DNA of 64,000 bases from Laccaria trichodermophora (taxonomy: Eukaryota; Basidiomycota; Agaricomycetes; Agaricales; Hydnangiaceae): assembly GCA_018417955.1 (NCBI GenBank), contig JACTVC010000002.1, positions 3,348,001 through 3,412,000 on the forward strand. The letters are read 5' to 3'. The position numbers were made by a program, and so were the translations under genes. The notes below the pieces were generated by a model. The model was given only the letters and a program-made list of their open reading frames with translations, was not told where the DNA came from and ran no database searches. Below are positions 28,880 to 40,533 of this stretch, piece after piece. The stretch's first letter is position 1. The number at the start of each line of letters is the position of its first letter.

Positions 28880-30093
28880 CAATTTTCATGATCTTAAACT
28901 CGTTCGGATAGCCCCACACTCCGTGAAGATGCTCCCCCAAACCGTTTACGAAACAGTTGAGGTCTCGTGGAGCTAGGTCAGTTTCCATTTTCGCTCTTTT
29001 GCCCTTGTGCTCACAACTCCCCAGGACCTTAATCTGCTCCGTTTCCTGTGGTTGAGGGCTCGTTCGGATACCCCCACGCTCCGTGAAGACGCTCCTTGAA
29101 ACCGTTTACAAAACGGTCAAGGTCTCGTGGAGCTAGGTGAGTTCGCATTTTCGTTCTTTTGCCCTTATGCTCACAACTCCCCTGGACCTTAATTTTGTCT
29201 GTTTTCTGTGGTTAAGGGCTCGTTTGGATACCCCCACGCTCCGTGAAGACGCTCCCCAAAACCGTTTCCAAAACGGTCAAGGTCTTGTGGAGCTAGGTGA
29301 GTTTGTATTTTCGCTCTTTTGCCCTTATGCTCACAACTCCCCAGGACCTTAATCTGCTCCGTTTTCTGTGGTCAAGGGCTCGTTCGCATACCCCCACACT
29401 CCGTGAAGATGCTCCCTAAAACCGTTTACAAAACGGTCGAGGTCTCCTGGAGCTAGGTGAGTTCGCATTTTCGCTCTTTTGCCCTTGTGCTCACAACTCC
29501 CCAGAACCTTAATCTGCTCCGTTTCCTGTGGTTGAGGGCTCGTTCGGATACCCCCACGCTCTGTGAAGATGCTCCCCAAAACCGTTTACGAAACGGTTGA
29601 GGTCTTGTGGAGCTAGGTGAGTTTGTATTTTCGCTTTTTTGCACTTATGCTCACAACTCCCCAGGACCTTAATTTTCTCTGTTTTCTGTGGTCAAGGGCT
29701 CGTTTGGATACCCCCACGCTCTGTGAAGACGCTCCCCAAAACCGTTTCCAAAACGGTCGAGGTCTTGTGGAGCTAGGTGAGTTTGTATTTTCGCTCTTTT
29801 GCCCTTATGCTCACAACTCCCCAGGACCTTAATCTGCTCCGTTTTCTGTGATCAAGGGCTCGTTCGCATACCCCCACACTCCGTGAAGACGCTCCCTAAA
29901 ACCGTTTACAAAACGGTCGAGGTCCCATGGAACTAGGTGAGTTTGCATTTTCGTTCTTTTGCCCTTATGCTCACAACTCCCCAGGACCTCATTCTGCTCC
30001 GTTTTCTGTGGTCAAGGGCTCATTCACATAGCCCCACACTCCATAAAGATGCTCCCCAAAACCGCTTATAAAACGGTTAAGGTCTCGTGGAGC
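28880..30093 (-). repeat. 160-bp satellite array, reverse orientation, ~7.5 copies
   Basis: Same monomer as 3812-6245 on the other strand (GAGGTCTCGTGGAGCTAGGT, GCTCACAACTCCCCAG). The array is diverged and lacks the 799-bp higher-order pattern. It is interrupted by a foldback element at TA 30094. Confidence 0.92.
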
Positions 30094-30095
30094 TA

Positions 30096-30782
30096 CTCCT
30101 GCCCAAAAAAAGTAATGGGCAACATTGAAATAGCTTGTTCTCACTCAAATCAGCACCAAATGACTCCAAATAAGTTGTAGACATAGAAATTAGGTCCACC
30201 AGGTCTTGAATCTGAGGGCAGAAAATTACCAAATAAGGAAATATCGTAGATATTGTCTCTACAGTAGATGTTGCAGAACACAAGCATGCTAGGAGATTTT
30301 TTGTAGCAAAATTTATGTACACCACTCAAAAGGGGTTGAAAAATAGAGTAGAATCCATCTTTGGTTCATGCAATTTGGTCAAGATTTGAGCTTACAATTG
30401 TCTCCTCAAACCTGTGGAAATTAGGGAAAATTGCCTGAAATCACCAAAATTGCCTTCAGAGCCCCACTTTCAAGAGGCAATTGTGAGCTCAAATCTTGAC
30501 CAAATTGCATGAACCAAAGATGGATTCTACTCTATTTTTCAACCCCTTTTGAGTGGTGTACATAAATTTTGCTACAAAAAATCTCCTAGCATGCTTGTGT
30601 TCTGCAACATCTACTGTAGAGACAATATCTATGATATTTCCTTATTTGGTAATTTTCTGCCCTCAGATTCAAGACCTGGTGGACCTAATTTCTATGTCTA
30701 CAACTTATTTGGAGTCATTTGGTGCTGATTTGAGTGAGAACAAGCTATTTCAATGTTGCCCATTACTTTTTTTGGGCAGGAG
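30096..30782. mobile_element. 687-bp foldback element
   Basis: Two arms of about 318 bp (30096-30413 and 30473-30782) are almost perfect inverted copies around a ~60-bp loop. Termini are CTCCTGCCC / GGGCAGGAG with TA duplications (30094-30095, 30783-30784). The arms give mirror ORFs differing by one residue, so they have diverged very little. No transposase; the TA target suggests mobilisation by a Tc1/mariner-type enzyme. Confidence 0.9.
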
Positions 30783-30784
30783 TA

Positions 30785-31110
30785 TATGATGTGGTTGCAA
30801 AGTGAGTATATTTGTTGCAGGAGCAACATTATACAAAGTGTAGATAAACACATGTAAATATGATGATTCTAGATCACACAAGAAGTAGGCATATGCTACT
30901 ATGCCGTTACAAAGCCCCCCTGTGAGGTTGGAGCATCGTTCCCCTCTTCTGTCTTCTTGTAGCTTTCTGTCCTCGGAGTGCCTATTAGGTTATTAAGTCA
31001 TGGTCCGTCATCATCCATTCAGCAATTTCTAGTCATAAGGTGGGTCGGTTAGCCTGGAAGTCAAGGATAAATGGGATTAGGTTGTTCAATCTTGCTGTTA
31101 GAAGGCTTGA
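30785..31110 (-). mobile_element. Fragment of a relative of the chromovirus (3' end)
   Basis: On the minus strand GAACGATGCTCCAACCTCAC, a G-run and CTTTG are followed by TGTAACGGCATAG, matching the PPT-LTR junction at 21630-21680 (GAACGATGCTCCAATCTCAC...). About 127 bp of LTR (30785-30911) and up to 200 bp of 3' internal sequence remain. Confidence 0.6.
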
Positions 31111-31122
31111 TATTCATGATAA

Positions 31123-32240
31123 CTTGTGTAAGAGGCCATTGCAAGCATGGCAGAAACGAGTCCTCTTTTGCAAGGGCAATAGTAATCTATTTCTATTATC
31201 TTCTGCTGGTTTCTGTATTTCTCACAAACAAGTACCACTTTCTATTTGAATCTTGCAGTACCCCAGCATCATTACCAGCAATAAAAAACAATGTTACACT
31301 TGGAAAAGTCTTCTACATATGTCTTGACAATGGAAGCAGTTCAGAATATAGCTCACATAGACTCAAGAAGCTACAGTGTATGGCTACAACTTTCATTTTC
31401 ACCATTTTTTGTAATTCATCATGTGACCATCATCCCAAGATCCCATTACATGGACCCTGATAGATGAAATCATTCTTCTCTTGGTTTTCTTCACTTTTTG
31501 GTCAAACAAGGTGATATTTTCTTTCTGGAATGGACTCTGAAGGCAGTGTCTGATGTTCTATACATCATTCAAATATCTTTCTCATTTTTCTGCTATTTTC
31601 TACCTACTTTTGGATATATTACCATATTTGGAATTAGACCCTGAACCCTAACAACATTACCTGATGTTATCACCAACAATAAGCACTATCTCCCATTTTT
31701 TCCTGATTTTTTGGCTATTTTTTGGCCATCTTTAGGTATATTACCATATTTAGAACTGGACCCTGGACTCTGACAACATTACTCAACATTATTACTAGCA
31801 ATGGGCACCATCCCCCAGCTTTTCTTATTTTTTTATAGCTTTTTCAGGCTATTTCTGCTATGTTACCATATTTGGGCATGCACCCTGGACCCTGAAAACA
31901 ACCCCCAATGTCATCACCAATAGTGAGCACCACCCTCCATTTTTTCTGATTATTCGGTTATTTTGTGGTTATTTTGGCTAAATTACCATATTTGGAAATG
32001 TGCCCTGGACCCTGAAAACAACCTCCAACATCATCACCAACAGTGAGCACCTCCCCCAATTTTTCTGAATTTTCTGCTATTTTATTGTCATTTTACATCT
32101 GAAAAAGCGTACATTTCCTAATTTAGACATGCCCCCTGGACCCTGAAAACAACCTCCAACATCATCATCAACAGTGAGCACCACCTCTGATTTTGCCTGA
32201 TTTTTCTGCTATTTTAGTGCTATTTTTCATTTAAAAATGA
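31123..32240 (-). repeat. Second inverted copy of the end-2/minisatellite segment
   Basis: Begins CTTGTGTAAGAGGCCATTGC like 22455 and continues through the GTAACATT/CCATATTTGG minisatellite. More diverged and shorter than 22455-24505. Confidence 0.8.
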
Positions 32241-32740
32241 TATCTTGTAGATTCAAGTTCAGTATACAGAAACCAACATTTCCTGAGGATACATATGTCA
32301 TTTCAGACTATTTATTTGTATTTACCTACATTTATCCTCATTTCAAAATAATCCCAAAGACAAGGATTGGATACTGCAAAAAAAACTGTGTCATTTGGAT
32401 CTAAAGTGGCAGAGCTACATAGAAACCTTGGTTTCTGCCAGCAGAGATTACTAAGCATTCAACATATACAAACAGAACTACCGTGTGCGCGGTAAAACTA
32501 TTTGTCTTTGTTGTGAACCATGTGATATCACATGGGTTCAACTTCAGTATACAGAAACCAAAGTTTACTGATATACTATAAAATTTAGTTTCAGACTATG
32601 TATTTGTATTTACCTACATTTATCTTCATTTCAAAACAATACCACAGGCAAGGAGTGCAAAGTGCAAAAAAAAACGTGTCATTTGGACCAGAATTGGCAG
32701 AGATACATATACATCTTCATTTTCGCAAAAATGATGACTA
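32241..32740. repeat. Two copies of a ~210-bp repeat
   Basis: 32260-32430 and 32550-32740 share CAGTATACAGAAACCAA, TTGTATTTACCTACATTTAT and GTGTCATTTGGA. A third, inverted copy is at 27580-27800. Confidence 0.75.
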
Positions 32741-32835
32741 AGCGATGACGTGCGTGTAAGCTCGTCTGAGCCCTAGCTGGGGTTCAGACAAGCTTACATG
32801 CACGTCATTGCTTATGTCATCGTTGCAGGTCATAT
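32735..32835. repeat. Imperfect inverted repeat (~45-bp arms)
   Basis: GATGACTAAGCGATGACGTG and later CACGTCATTGCTTATGTCAT form arms around GAGCCCTAGCTGGGGTTC. Confidence 0.8.
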
Positions 32836-33130
32836 TCACAATTCTGAAAGAAAATACTGTAACTCTATAAGATTTACTCCAAATTACATAAAATAAAATG
32901 GAGAAAAAAGGTAAAATTCCCTGCAGTCTGATTACATAAAATGTAGCAATATATATTACATAATTGGTGTCCCATCACCCAGGTTCTACCAGTGATTCTG
33001 AAAGAAAATACTGCAACTCTGCCATATCTACTCCAAATTACATGAAATAAAATGCAAAAATGTTTTAAATTTGCTGGCAATTTCATTACATGAACTGTAG
33101 TACAATGTATTACATAATCAGTTCTCAAAA
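32836..33130. repeat. Tandem duplication, ~155-bp unit, 2 copies
   Basis: ATTCTGAAAGAAAATACTG, CTCCAAATTACAT and GTAGNANTATATTACATAAT occur in both 32838-32990 and 32994-33125. Confidence 0.8.
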
Positions 33131-33344
33131 TACTACCAATGTATTCACCATAAAAGCTGCAATTTACTAGATGCCATCTATACAAAACTACAATATTGAG
33201 TGAGAGTTCACACCATCACCAGATACTATCAACTACAGAAATGATGGCAGAAGCCTATAAATAGCCAGAGTGCCTGAAACCCTGAAACCCTGAACATAGA
33301 AGACTACAAAAGGCTAGAGACCCTGAAACCCTGAACATGGGAAA

Positions 33345-33449
33345 CCATCAATTTTCGTGGGAGCAAGGCAAAGTTCAGTGTTAGAACGCTGAAAAATTCC
33401 TTGAGATCAAGGGTAATAAACGAGTCTCTTCGTAAACTCAGAGGACTCA
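33345..33449 (-). repeat. End-1 terminus, copy at a Helitron junction
   Basis: Reads toward the right: AATTTTCGTGGGAGCAAGGC ... GTCTCTTCGTAAACTCAGAG then GACTCA, ending at 33449 followed by TA. It is the complement of 3456-3560 and interrupts the Helitron gene. Confidence 0.8.
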
Positions 33450-35661
33450 TAATTTCTTTGAGCCAACTCCTCCTGTCTTTTCTGATCAACAGATGCTTTC
33501 CATTTAGAACTAGACTGTAATATATCAGGTTGAATTGGTTCCTTGTCAACTTCATCTATTCCATTTGGGGATTCATCCATCCAGCCAGCTTCTTTTATTG
33601 CAATTTTTGTAGCATTCATTTGCTCTTGGTTTGCCCTTCCGTATTTTCCAAGTGCTGTATATTTATTTTGAGTATTCTCTTCATCATTTTCATCATATTC
33701 TGCATCCCCAAAGTGAGCACCATTATATGCATTTAATTCATCAAGATCCAACATTGTCTCATTTGACATCCACTGGGGAAATATTCCTTCTGAATCTCCC
33801 TTTTTTTGTTGAGCAGAAAAATCATCTCTAGCATCATTACACTCATATCTAATATTAAAGTTCTGGATATATTGCTTCTGTTGAGCTGTGAATTCATGGT
33901 CATTGAAGGTTTCATCCCAAGTGTCTTCCTCAGATTTCAGATCATGACCAGTTCTCCAAGGCTTGAACAAAGCAAGCATGGTAGCACAATAATACTCTCT
34001 GTCTCCTCTGTCACATCTTGGCAGTGAGCCTCCAACAAAGTTGGGGACAACATTACTTTTTTTCTCATTATATTGAGCTTGATGTGTTTTATAGAGAGGA
34101 TGATCTCTAAGAAATGGGTAGGTTACTCTATTTTCACTGACAAGTTCATCATCACTATCATCAGCTTCAATACTGGTTGAGTGTTTATTTATATTGAGCT
34201 CATCTCCATCAGTATCATAATCATCAGAATCATCAACAAGTTGTGGTAGTACATCAGTACTGACTTGCTCAATTTTTTCTAACAAGTCAAGTTCATCATC
34301 TGAATCCGTAATTTCATCATGGTCTTGGGAGCTATTGGCTACTTTGCATCTAGTATACATTTGAACCCATTCATACAGAGTCTTATCTTTAAATATTTTT
34401 GGTCTATAGATGTAATCATGAACTGATGAAAAGCCCACATATTCACCTTTGCCTTTTTGAAGCACAAGTTTTTCAGGTAACTCCTCTTCCAAGTCTTCTT
34501 CTGATCTGAAGGGTTTTAGAGCTTCCCTCACAAAGTTTTTCCAGTAGACCACTACAAATTTGTGACTAGTATAATGATCAGGATTTCCCAAAAGATATAG
34601 AGCAGCCATAGGCCCTCCAATCTCCATTCTAGCTGTTAAACAATTGCTAGCTTGTGTTACAATTTTTCTTGCCTTTTCTTTTCTTTTCTTTCTAAAGACC
34701 CTCCCAACATTTCAGAGTTTCTGTCATATACACTCCTAATAGCATCAAATATTGCATAAGTTTTTAACCCAGGCTTGGTCACATAATCTGAGATATATGC
34801 CACTATAGCTTTGATGGCTGTTCCAGATAGAAGGCTTGTTACATCTGAGTTACATCTGAGCAGATAAGTGACTGGAGGAGATAAAGTATTAATCCATTCC
34901 TCTCCTTTCTTAACATTCAAGGCCCCAGTGTTTGAATCCACCTCTGTCTGATCATACAATGTTCTGGGAAATCTAGCTTTACATTTTCCCTGTTTATTCA
35001 TACATGCAGGTCTATCCTTCTTTGCAGCTTTTTCACCAGCTGATTTGTTCCTTCCACAATCATGTACATTAGACCTGAGAATCAGATCATCTACTGTCTT
35101 TGCATATTCTTGCCACCAAGTGCTAAGATTTTCACAATTTTCACAATTATTGCAGTCACAAAATGGAGGAGGTGCTTCAGGTAATGTCTGAGTTGGATCC
35201 TTATAATTTGTGTTTTGATTTTTCTCTATCTCTACCTCATGTTTCACCTTATCCATTGACCCTGTCATAAATTCACCAATGTGAACAGCCTCCAAATATT
35301 CAACTATTTTCCTTTGAAAGTCTGAGAAAGGATCCATGATTTTGTCTCTGATTTCCTGAGGAGTTAAAGCTCCTTTGATCCAAAGTAGCATATGCAAATG
35401 TAAAGTCAATCTTCCCTGTTGTTCCACTGTTGCATAAAATGCCTCTGTATCTCCATACAGTCCTCTATGTTTTTCACCCACACCAAGAACATGCTTGATG
35501 AACATCTCAGTTATAAAGTGGAAAAATCTAGCACCAGCTACAGAATTATTTGCAATTAATTTGTATCTTTCATCATATTCTCTCAATGATGGACTAAATG
35601 TTTGGTGTCTTCCCCAATGCCCAGGCCGATGACGGTGCAGATTATTGGTCGATACTGTCAA
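33450..35661 (-). pseudogene. Helitron Rep/helicase fragment, frameshifted and truncated
   Basis: 35661-34657 encodes part of a Helitron-like N domain. The HUH-type motif is GRLTLHLHMLLWIKG, and a Cys/His segment (CDCNNCENCENL, later ACMNKQGKCKARFP) follows. The gene continues at 34627-33450 in another frame (MAALYLLGNPDHYTSHKFVV). The two parts read as one protein if one base of an A-rich run near 34680 is a frameshift. The N-terminus, the Pif1-type helicase and the 3' hairpin end are absent, and the 3' side is cut by the repeat terminus at 33449. A dead fragment; the family assignment rests on the HLHMLLW motif and overall text. Confidence 0.75.
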
Positions 35662-36664
35662 AACGATGTCATATCACTTGGGAGACTGGATTTGCATGGT
35701 ACGTACATGCTTTATGACTCTCTAGGTAGTAATTTGCTAATAGCACCATATCGTCCCCTTGTACCCAATTCACACATGCAGAGGATATGCCCTCCGAGTC
35801 GTTGCCACCCTCCGCGCCATAGCAGTCAAAGTCGCCTTGGTTACATGCAAGCTCTTCACAGCCGCAGCCATCACCACAACTCTTCACACACCACCACCAC
35901 CAATGGTGAGCAACTTCACCTCTTGTCAATGCCCATTGAGAAGGTATGCTGAGTGTCATTGCCATGATCATCCTGATTCATCTCCTCAAGATGCATATAC
36001 TGGTGGTTTCCATGGTAAGCGGCTACATTGCAGGAGTAGCCTTAATCAGCCAAGAGAGTGACATGAGGAGCAAAGGGTTTCAACTGGTGACGACGATGGC
36101 TCACCTCACATGCCTCTGTCGTCTAAGCAGAAGATGAGCAGCATGACATTGAAGAGAACAATAACTGCCAACATTTACTCAAGGTGTTTTCATTCGCTTT
36201 TCTTCGACTCTACACTGGCTCATTGATCAATCTTCCAGACTACTGTTTTCTATGTCACCCACTTGCTCACAGTCTTCCACATGTATGTATCGCTTTCTTT
36301 TTTTTCTCCATCCTTCCAATCTTTCTCTTGCTGCCTGCCATTCTTGTGTCATTTTCAGACTTTGTATTAGATGCTACAAGAAATACATGTTTTATTTCGC
36401 TGTATTTCATATGAAGTGATCAGAATTTAGAATAAGAATTCAAGATCTAGCTAAGATTGTATGGAAACGGCTTGCTAGGATGGCCTAGTATGGCCTCGCA
36501 TGGTGTCAGGAGCCATGCAAGAAACTGGTGCCATGCAAGGCCTATCACCAGGGATGTAAGCCGAGGTTCCAACCTTGGCCATAGAAGGGGGCTAACCTTT
36601 CATGGCCTATTGGTGCCTCTCATGGCCATTTATGGCCTTATGTGGAACCCGAACTTTTGCTGAT
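35662..36664. other. Unassigned segment between Helitron fragment and satellite
   Basis: No convincing gene. 35760-36060 has several GTATG/GTAAG-type donor sites and open stretches on both strands, which might be an exon fragment captured next to the Helitron. 36450-36655 is rich in ATGGCCT repeats. Confidence 0.35.
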
Positions 36665-36980
36665 GGCTCACAACTCCCCAGGACCTCATTCTGCTCTGTT
36701 CTCTGTGGTCAAGGGCTCGTTCACATAGCCCCACACTCCATGAAGACGCTCCCCAAAACTGCTTATAAAACGGTTAAGGTCTCGTGGAGCTAGGTAAGTT
36801 TGTATTTTTGCTCTTGTGCCCTCATGCTCATAACTCCTTAGTACCTCAATCTCGTCTGTTTTCTGTGGTCCCAGGCTTGTTCGGATACCCCCATACTCCA
36901 CAAATATGCCACTCAAAGCCGTTTAAAAAACTGTTGAGGTCTTGTGAAGCTATGTGAGTTTATATTTTTCACTCCTTTGC

Positions 36981-37299
36981 TGTGATATAGGATTGGAAGG
37001 GAATGCCCAGAGGCCATAGTCAAACAGTGGTATATAGCTAGATTTGGATATCTTACATAATATATTGATCTTTTGTCTTGAACCACCACCTTGTCAGCAG
37101 TCTTGCCATCCTCTTGCACTACATGTAGTGCTTTGTATAACTGTACTTCCTACAGTATGCATAATCATGTTGGGCCAGCTGAGTATCTTGTAACTGCTCA
37201 TTGCTCACTCATGGGTGTTGATCCCAGATCCACCCATTCTTGCCTCCTCCTTCCCTCTTGGCTTCAGCTATGCAAGAAGTTCAGAGTGAACGCTTCACA
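36981..37299 (+). repeat. 5' LTR of non-autonomous element
   Basis: 319 bp, TG...CA termini; same sequence as 40534-40852. The last seven bases (CTTCACA) resemble the chromovirus LTR end (TTTCACA). Confidence 0.95.
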
Positions 37300-37300
37300 A

Positions 37301-37342
37301 TGGTGGGGGCACCGCGGACTTCACCAAAGCATGGTTGAAGTC
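37301..37342 (+). promoter_or_regulatory. PBS and adjoining hairpin of non-autonomous element
   Basis: The PBS is identical to that at 9362. The hairpin GACTTCA-CCA / TGG-T-TGAAGTC (37317-37342) occupies the place of the chromovirus hairpin 9377-9398. The lower stem is conserved; the upper stem differs but still pairs. Confidence 0.65.
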
Positions 37343-37962
37343 TGCATTTCTTGGTAGAGGGAGAGCTGGAGAGTTGTGGGAATGCGCCAGCTCATCACAG
37401 GAGGAACCTTAGCATGGATGGTAGCTGCTGCTCGCGCTCTTCGCGGCGGGCTTACTACTTCATGTGAAAGGGCTCATCCATCCTTCAGTTGGATGAACCA
37501 TTGACTTTAGCTTGTGCTTGCACAGCAGGTTGAGGTTTGTTCGATTGGGGTGCTGTGCTGACTCTGAGCAGCTGGGCTTTGGGATTTCGCGACTACGCGG
37601 CCTGAAGTCTACTGTGAGGAGAGTTCCTCTCACCTATGTCTGGATTTCGCGACTACGCGGCCATTGACTTGGTGAGGAGGTTGCCCACAACCAGTGTTGC
37701 CTGCTGCTTTGCGCTGCTTCACTGTCTCTCAGACTCCACCTGTTCCTCAACCATTTCCCTTGTCTTTTAGCATCTAGGCCTCTCAAGAACAGCCAGATGT
37801 TCATTGACATCCCTCCAGTTCAGTCTGCTGCTCTGGAAATTATGTGCTATGCCCTACTATGCTTCTCTCCCAATCTTTCCTGTTTTCTTGCTTGAGGAAT
37901 GAGTATTCTCATCCTCCTTACTTCTCTATGAACTCCCTGGAATGGCTCCTCTTGGTTTCTGA

Positions 37963-39024
37963 ATGGTTAGAAGGGTTTGGAGTGGTTTTGGGTTGGATGG
38001 GGTTGATGGGACATCAACATGGGACTTATTCACATCATATCTCGCCAACCGACGCCCCGATTGCTCTCGTCTCTTTTGCGCTGGGAAGCCCTCATTCATA
38101 CCTTTCTTTGGACTCCCTGAACTCGCCAAACGGTCGCGTATTGGCTGCGCTTCACCTACTTCAGCCTGGTATGACCAAAATGAACATATCTCGTCCGTTC
38201 TCGGCGAGATCCTCGTCGTTCCTTTTGTTCTTTGGCTCGCTTTGAAGCCACGGTCAATGCGCTTCTGGGAAGCCCTCATACGCGTCAAACGGACGAGCGG
38301 TTCCTGTGTTACAGCACCATCCCTCCAACAACCACTTACATGTGACTTGTTCATGTCATATCTCGCCAACCGATGCCCCGATTGCGCTCATCCTTTTTGC
38401 GTTGGAAAGCCCTCATTCACACCTTTCTGTGGACTCCCTGAACTCGCCAAACGGTCACCTATTGGCGGTGCTTCGCCTAGTTCAGCCTGGTATGACCAAG
38501 ATGAGCATGTTTCATCCATTCTCGGCGAGATCTTCGTCGTCCCTTTCGTTCTTTGGTTCGTTTTAAAGCTACGGTCAATGCGCTTCTGGGAAGCCCTCAT
38601 ACGCGTCAAACGGACGAGCGGTTCTCGTGTCACAGCACCATCCCTCCAACAACCATTTGCATGTGACTTGTTCATGTCATATCTCGCCAACCAACACCCC
38701 GATTGCTCTCGTCTCTTTTGCGCTGGGAAGCTCTCGTTCATACCTTTCTTTGGACCCCCTGAACTCGCCAAACGGTCACATATTGGCTGCGCTTCGCCTA
38801 GTTCAGCCTGGCATGGCCAAAATGAACATATTTCGTCCGTTCTCGACGAGATCCTCGTCGTTCCTTATGTTCTTTGGCTTGTTTTGACGCCACGGTCAAT
38901 GCGCTTCTGGGAAGCCCTTATACGCGCCAAACGGACGAGCGGTCCTTGTGTTACAGTGCCATCTCTTCAACAACCATTTCCCCATTCCTATTGTCATAAC
39001 CTGCTCGCATCAGACGCTCTATAG
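37963..39024 (+). other. 353-codon open frame over the triplication, coding status doubtful
   Basis: The frame is open across three 321-bp (107-codon) repeats because the unit is a multiple of three. The opposite strand is also open for over 120 codons in the same repeats. No known domain is seen and the frame ends shortly after the third repeat. Nonsynonymous-looking differences occur between copies (RRPDCSRLF, RCPDCAHPF, QHPDCSRLF). More likely a structural repeat than a protein. Confidence 0.3.
38035..38997 (+). repeat. 321-bp triplication
   Basis: TCATATCTCGCCAAC recurs at 38035, 38356 and 38677, a spacing of exactly 321. Each unit includes TCAATGCGCTTCTGGGAAGC and CAAACGGACGAGCGGT. A small number of substitutions separate copies. 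Confidence 0.95.
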
Positions 39025-39359
39025 CCCGTTTGAAACGCCTGAATCGTACCTTTCCGACGCACCTATTCACGTCGATAACGGACAACAGCCTGGTCTGCAG
39101 TATGCATTTACTCCAGAACTGCAGTTTCTGGGTATTACCTCTCTATCTCGACAACCACGGCTCGTCACGATACGCGAATTATACCGTTGGAAAGGCGTCG
39201 TTCGTAGCTTTCGAACGGGTATTTGATCGCCAGGAATGGGCCAGAAATCACTACGCTATGCTCAAACACATTTTTGGCTACCTCAGGATCTCCCCTCTAT
39301 TTGGGGTGTTAAGACTTGATTGGAGGACTCTTATGGGCTGGGGAGACACCTCAACTGGT

Positions 39360-39725
39360 TGAGAGTTGCTGCTCGCGCATTACGCGGCGGACTCTTCTTC
39401 AGTCATGGTAACCTTCTCTCAGAAGGCTGATTGCTGCTCGCGTGTTGCGCGGCAGATCAGTGTGGAGGAGTTGCAGCTCGCGCATTACGCGGCGGACTCT
39501 TCTTCAATCATGGTAACCTTCTGAGTCCCTCAGAAGTACTGATTGCTGCTCGCGTGTTTCGCGGCGGATCAGTGTTGAGGAGTTGCTGCTCGCGCATTAC
39601 GCGGCGGACTCTTCTTCAATCATGGTAACCTTCTGGCTCCTGATTGCAGCTCGCATGTTTTGCGGCAGATCAGTCTTGAGGAGTTGCTGCTCGCGTGTTG
39701 CGCGGCGGACTCTTCTTCAATCATG
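39360..39725 (+). repeat. Cluster of seven CGCG hairpin motifs
   Basis: GCTGCTCGCGCATTACGCGG and variants (loops CATTA, TGTTG, TGTTT) occur near 39367, 39433, 39473, 39544, 39585, 39647 and 39683, alternating with GGCGGACTCTTCTTC and GGCAGATCAG tails. One variant (39647) is mutated. Further copies are at 37425-37449, 37585-37602 and 37645-37662. Confidence 0.85.
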
Positions 39726-40533
39726 GTAGCCTTACAGATTGCTGCATGTGTGTTGCATGGCCTGTGTCCACTCTGGGGGGCAAGTTTTATGACAACTTTT
39801 TTTTTTTTTTCTTCCCCTTTCTTTCCTCTCATCATTCCTACCCAACTGGCACCACCTCTACCTACTCTGACACCAACTTACGATCACGGCTTGTAATTTT
39901 CCACTGCACGATCTCTTCGCCTCTATCCTCCCTGGCTTGATTCTTGAGATTCGCACACTGGAAAAGTGGGGGGCTGTAGGGGAGTATAGGTGGAAGATGG
40001 GAGGAGAGGCGCAAGCCTCTATCCCATTACACACTCCCCACGTCCAGATGACACACCACAATGGAAGCAAGCTACATCATCTTGATGGGTAAAGGGAGTT
40101 GAGTTGGGATCAACGATCTGAGTGGAGAGGCGCAAGCCTCTATCACACTATACATGTCTTATACCCAGACCACAAGTATGATGGAAGCATGCTACACCAT
40201 CTTGATGGGGAAAGGCAATGGAGTTGGGATGGATGACCTGGAAGCCATCCACTTGCATGGTTTCCCAGTACTCATGGTTATACATCACTGAAGAGAGAAT
40301 GGGAGGATCATACGGGTATTTCTGGGTTAAGCTGGGAGCTTACAGTGACCAGCTTTCCAGATAGCAAATTATTTGGGGCCAAATTTTTTCTTTCTTTTAT
40401 TCATCTTCTTTGCTTTGCTACCTTTTGGTCTCATTTTATCCTGACATTCACTCTGGGGGGCAAGAGGATTTCTATTCTATTATTCTTCCCCACCATTGTT
40501 TTCCTTACATGCCCTCTGGACATTGGGGGGCTT

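Noticed and set aside
30077..30789. Mirror ORFs of about 80 codons in the foldback arms
   Set aside because: Same sequence in inverted arms, no family resemblance, and they overlap the element termini.
35669..36061. Two opposing ~100-codon ORFs
   Set aside because: Neither resembles a known protein and neither has good splice support. Left as unassigned.
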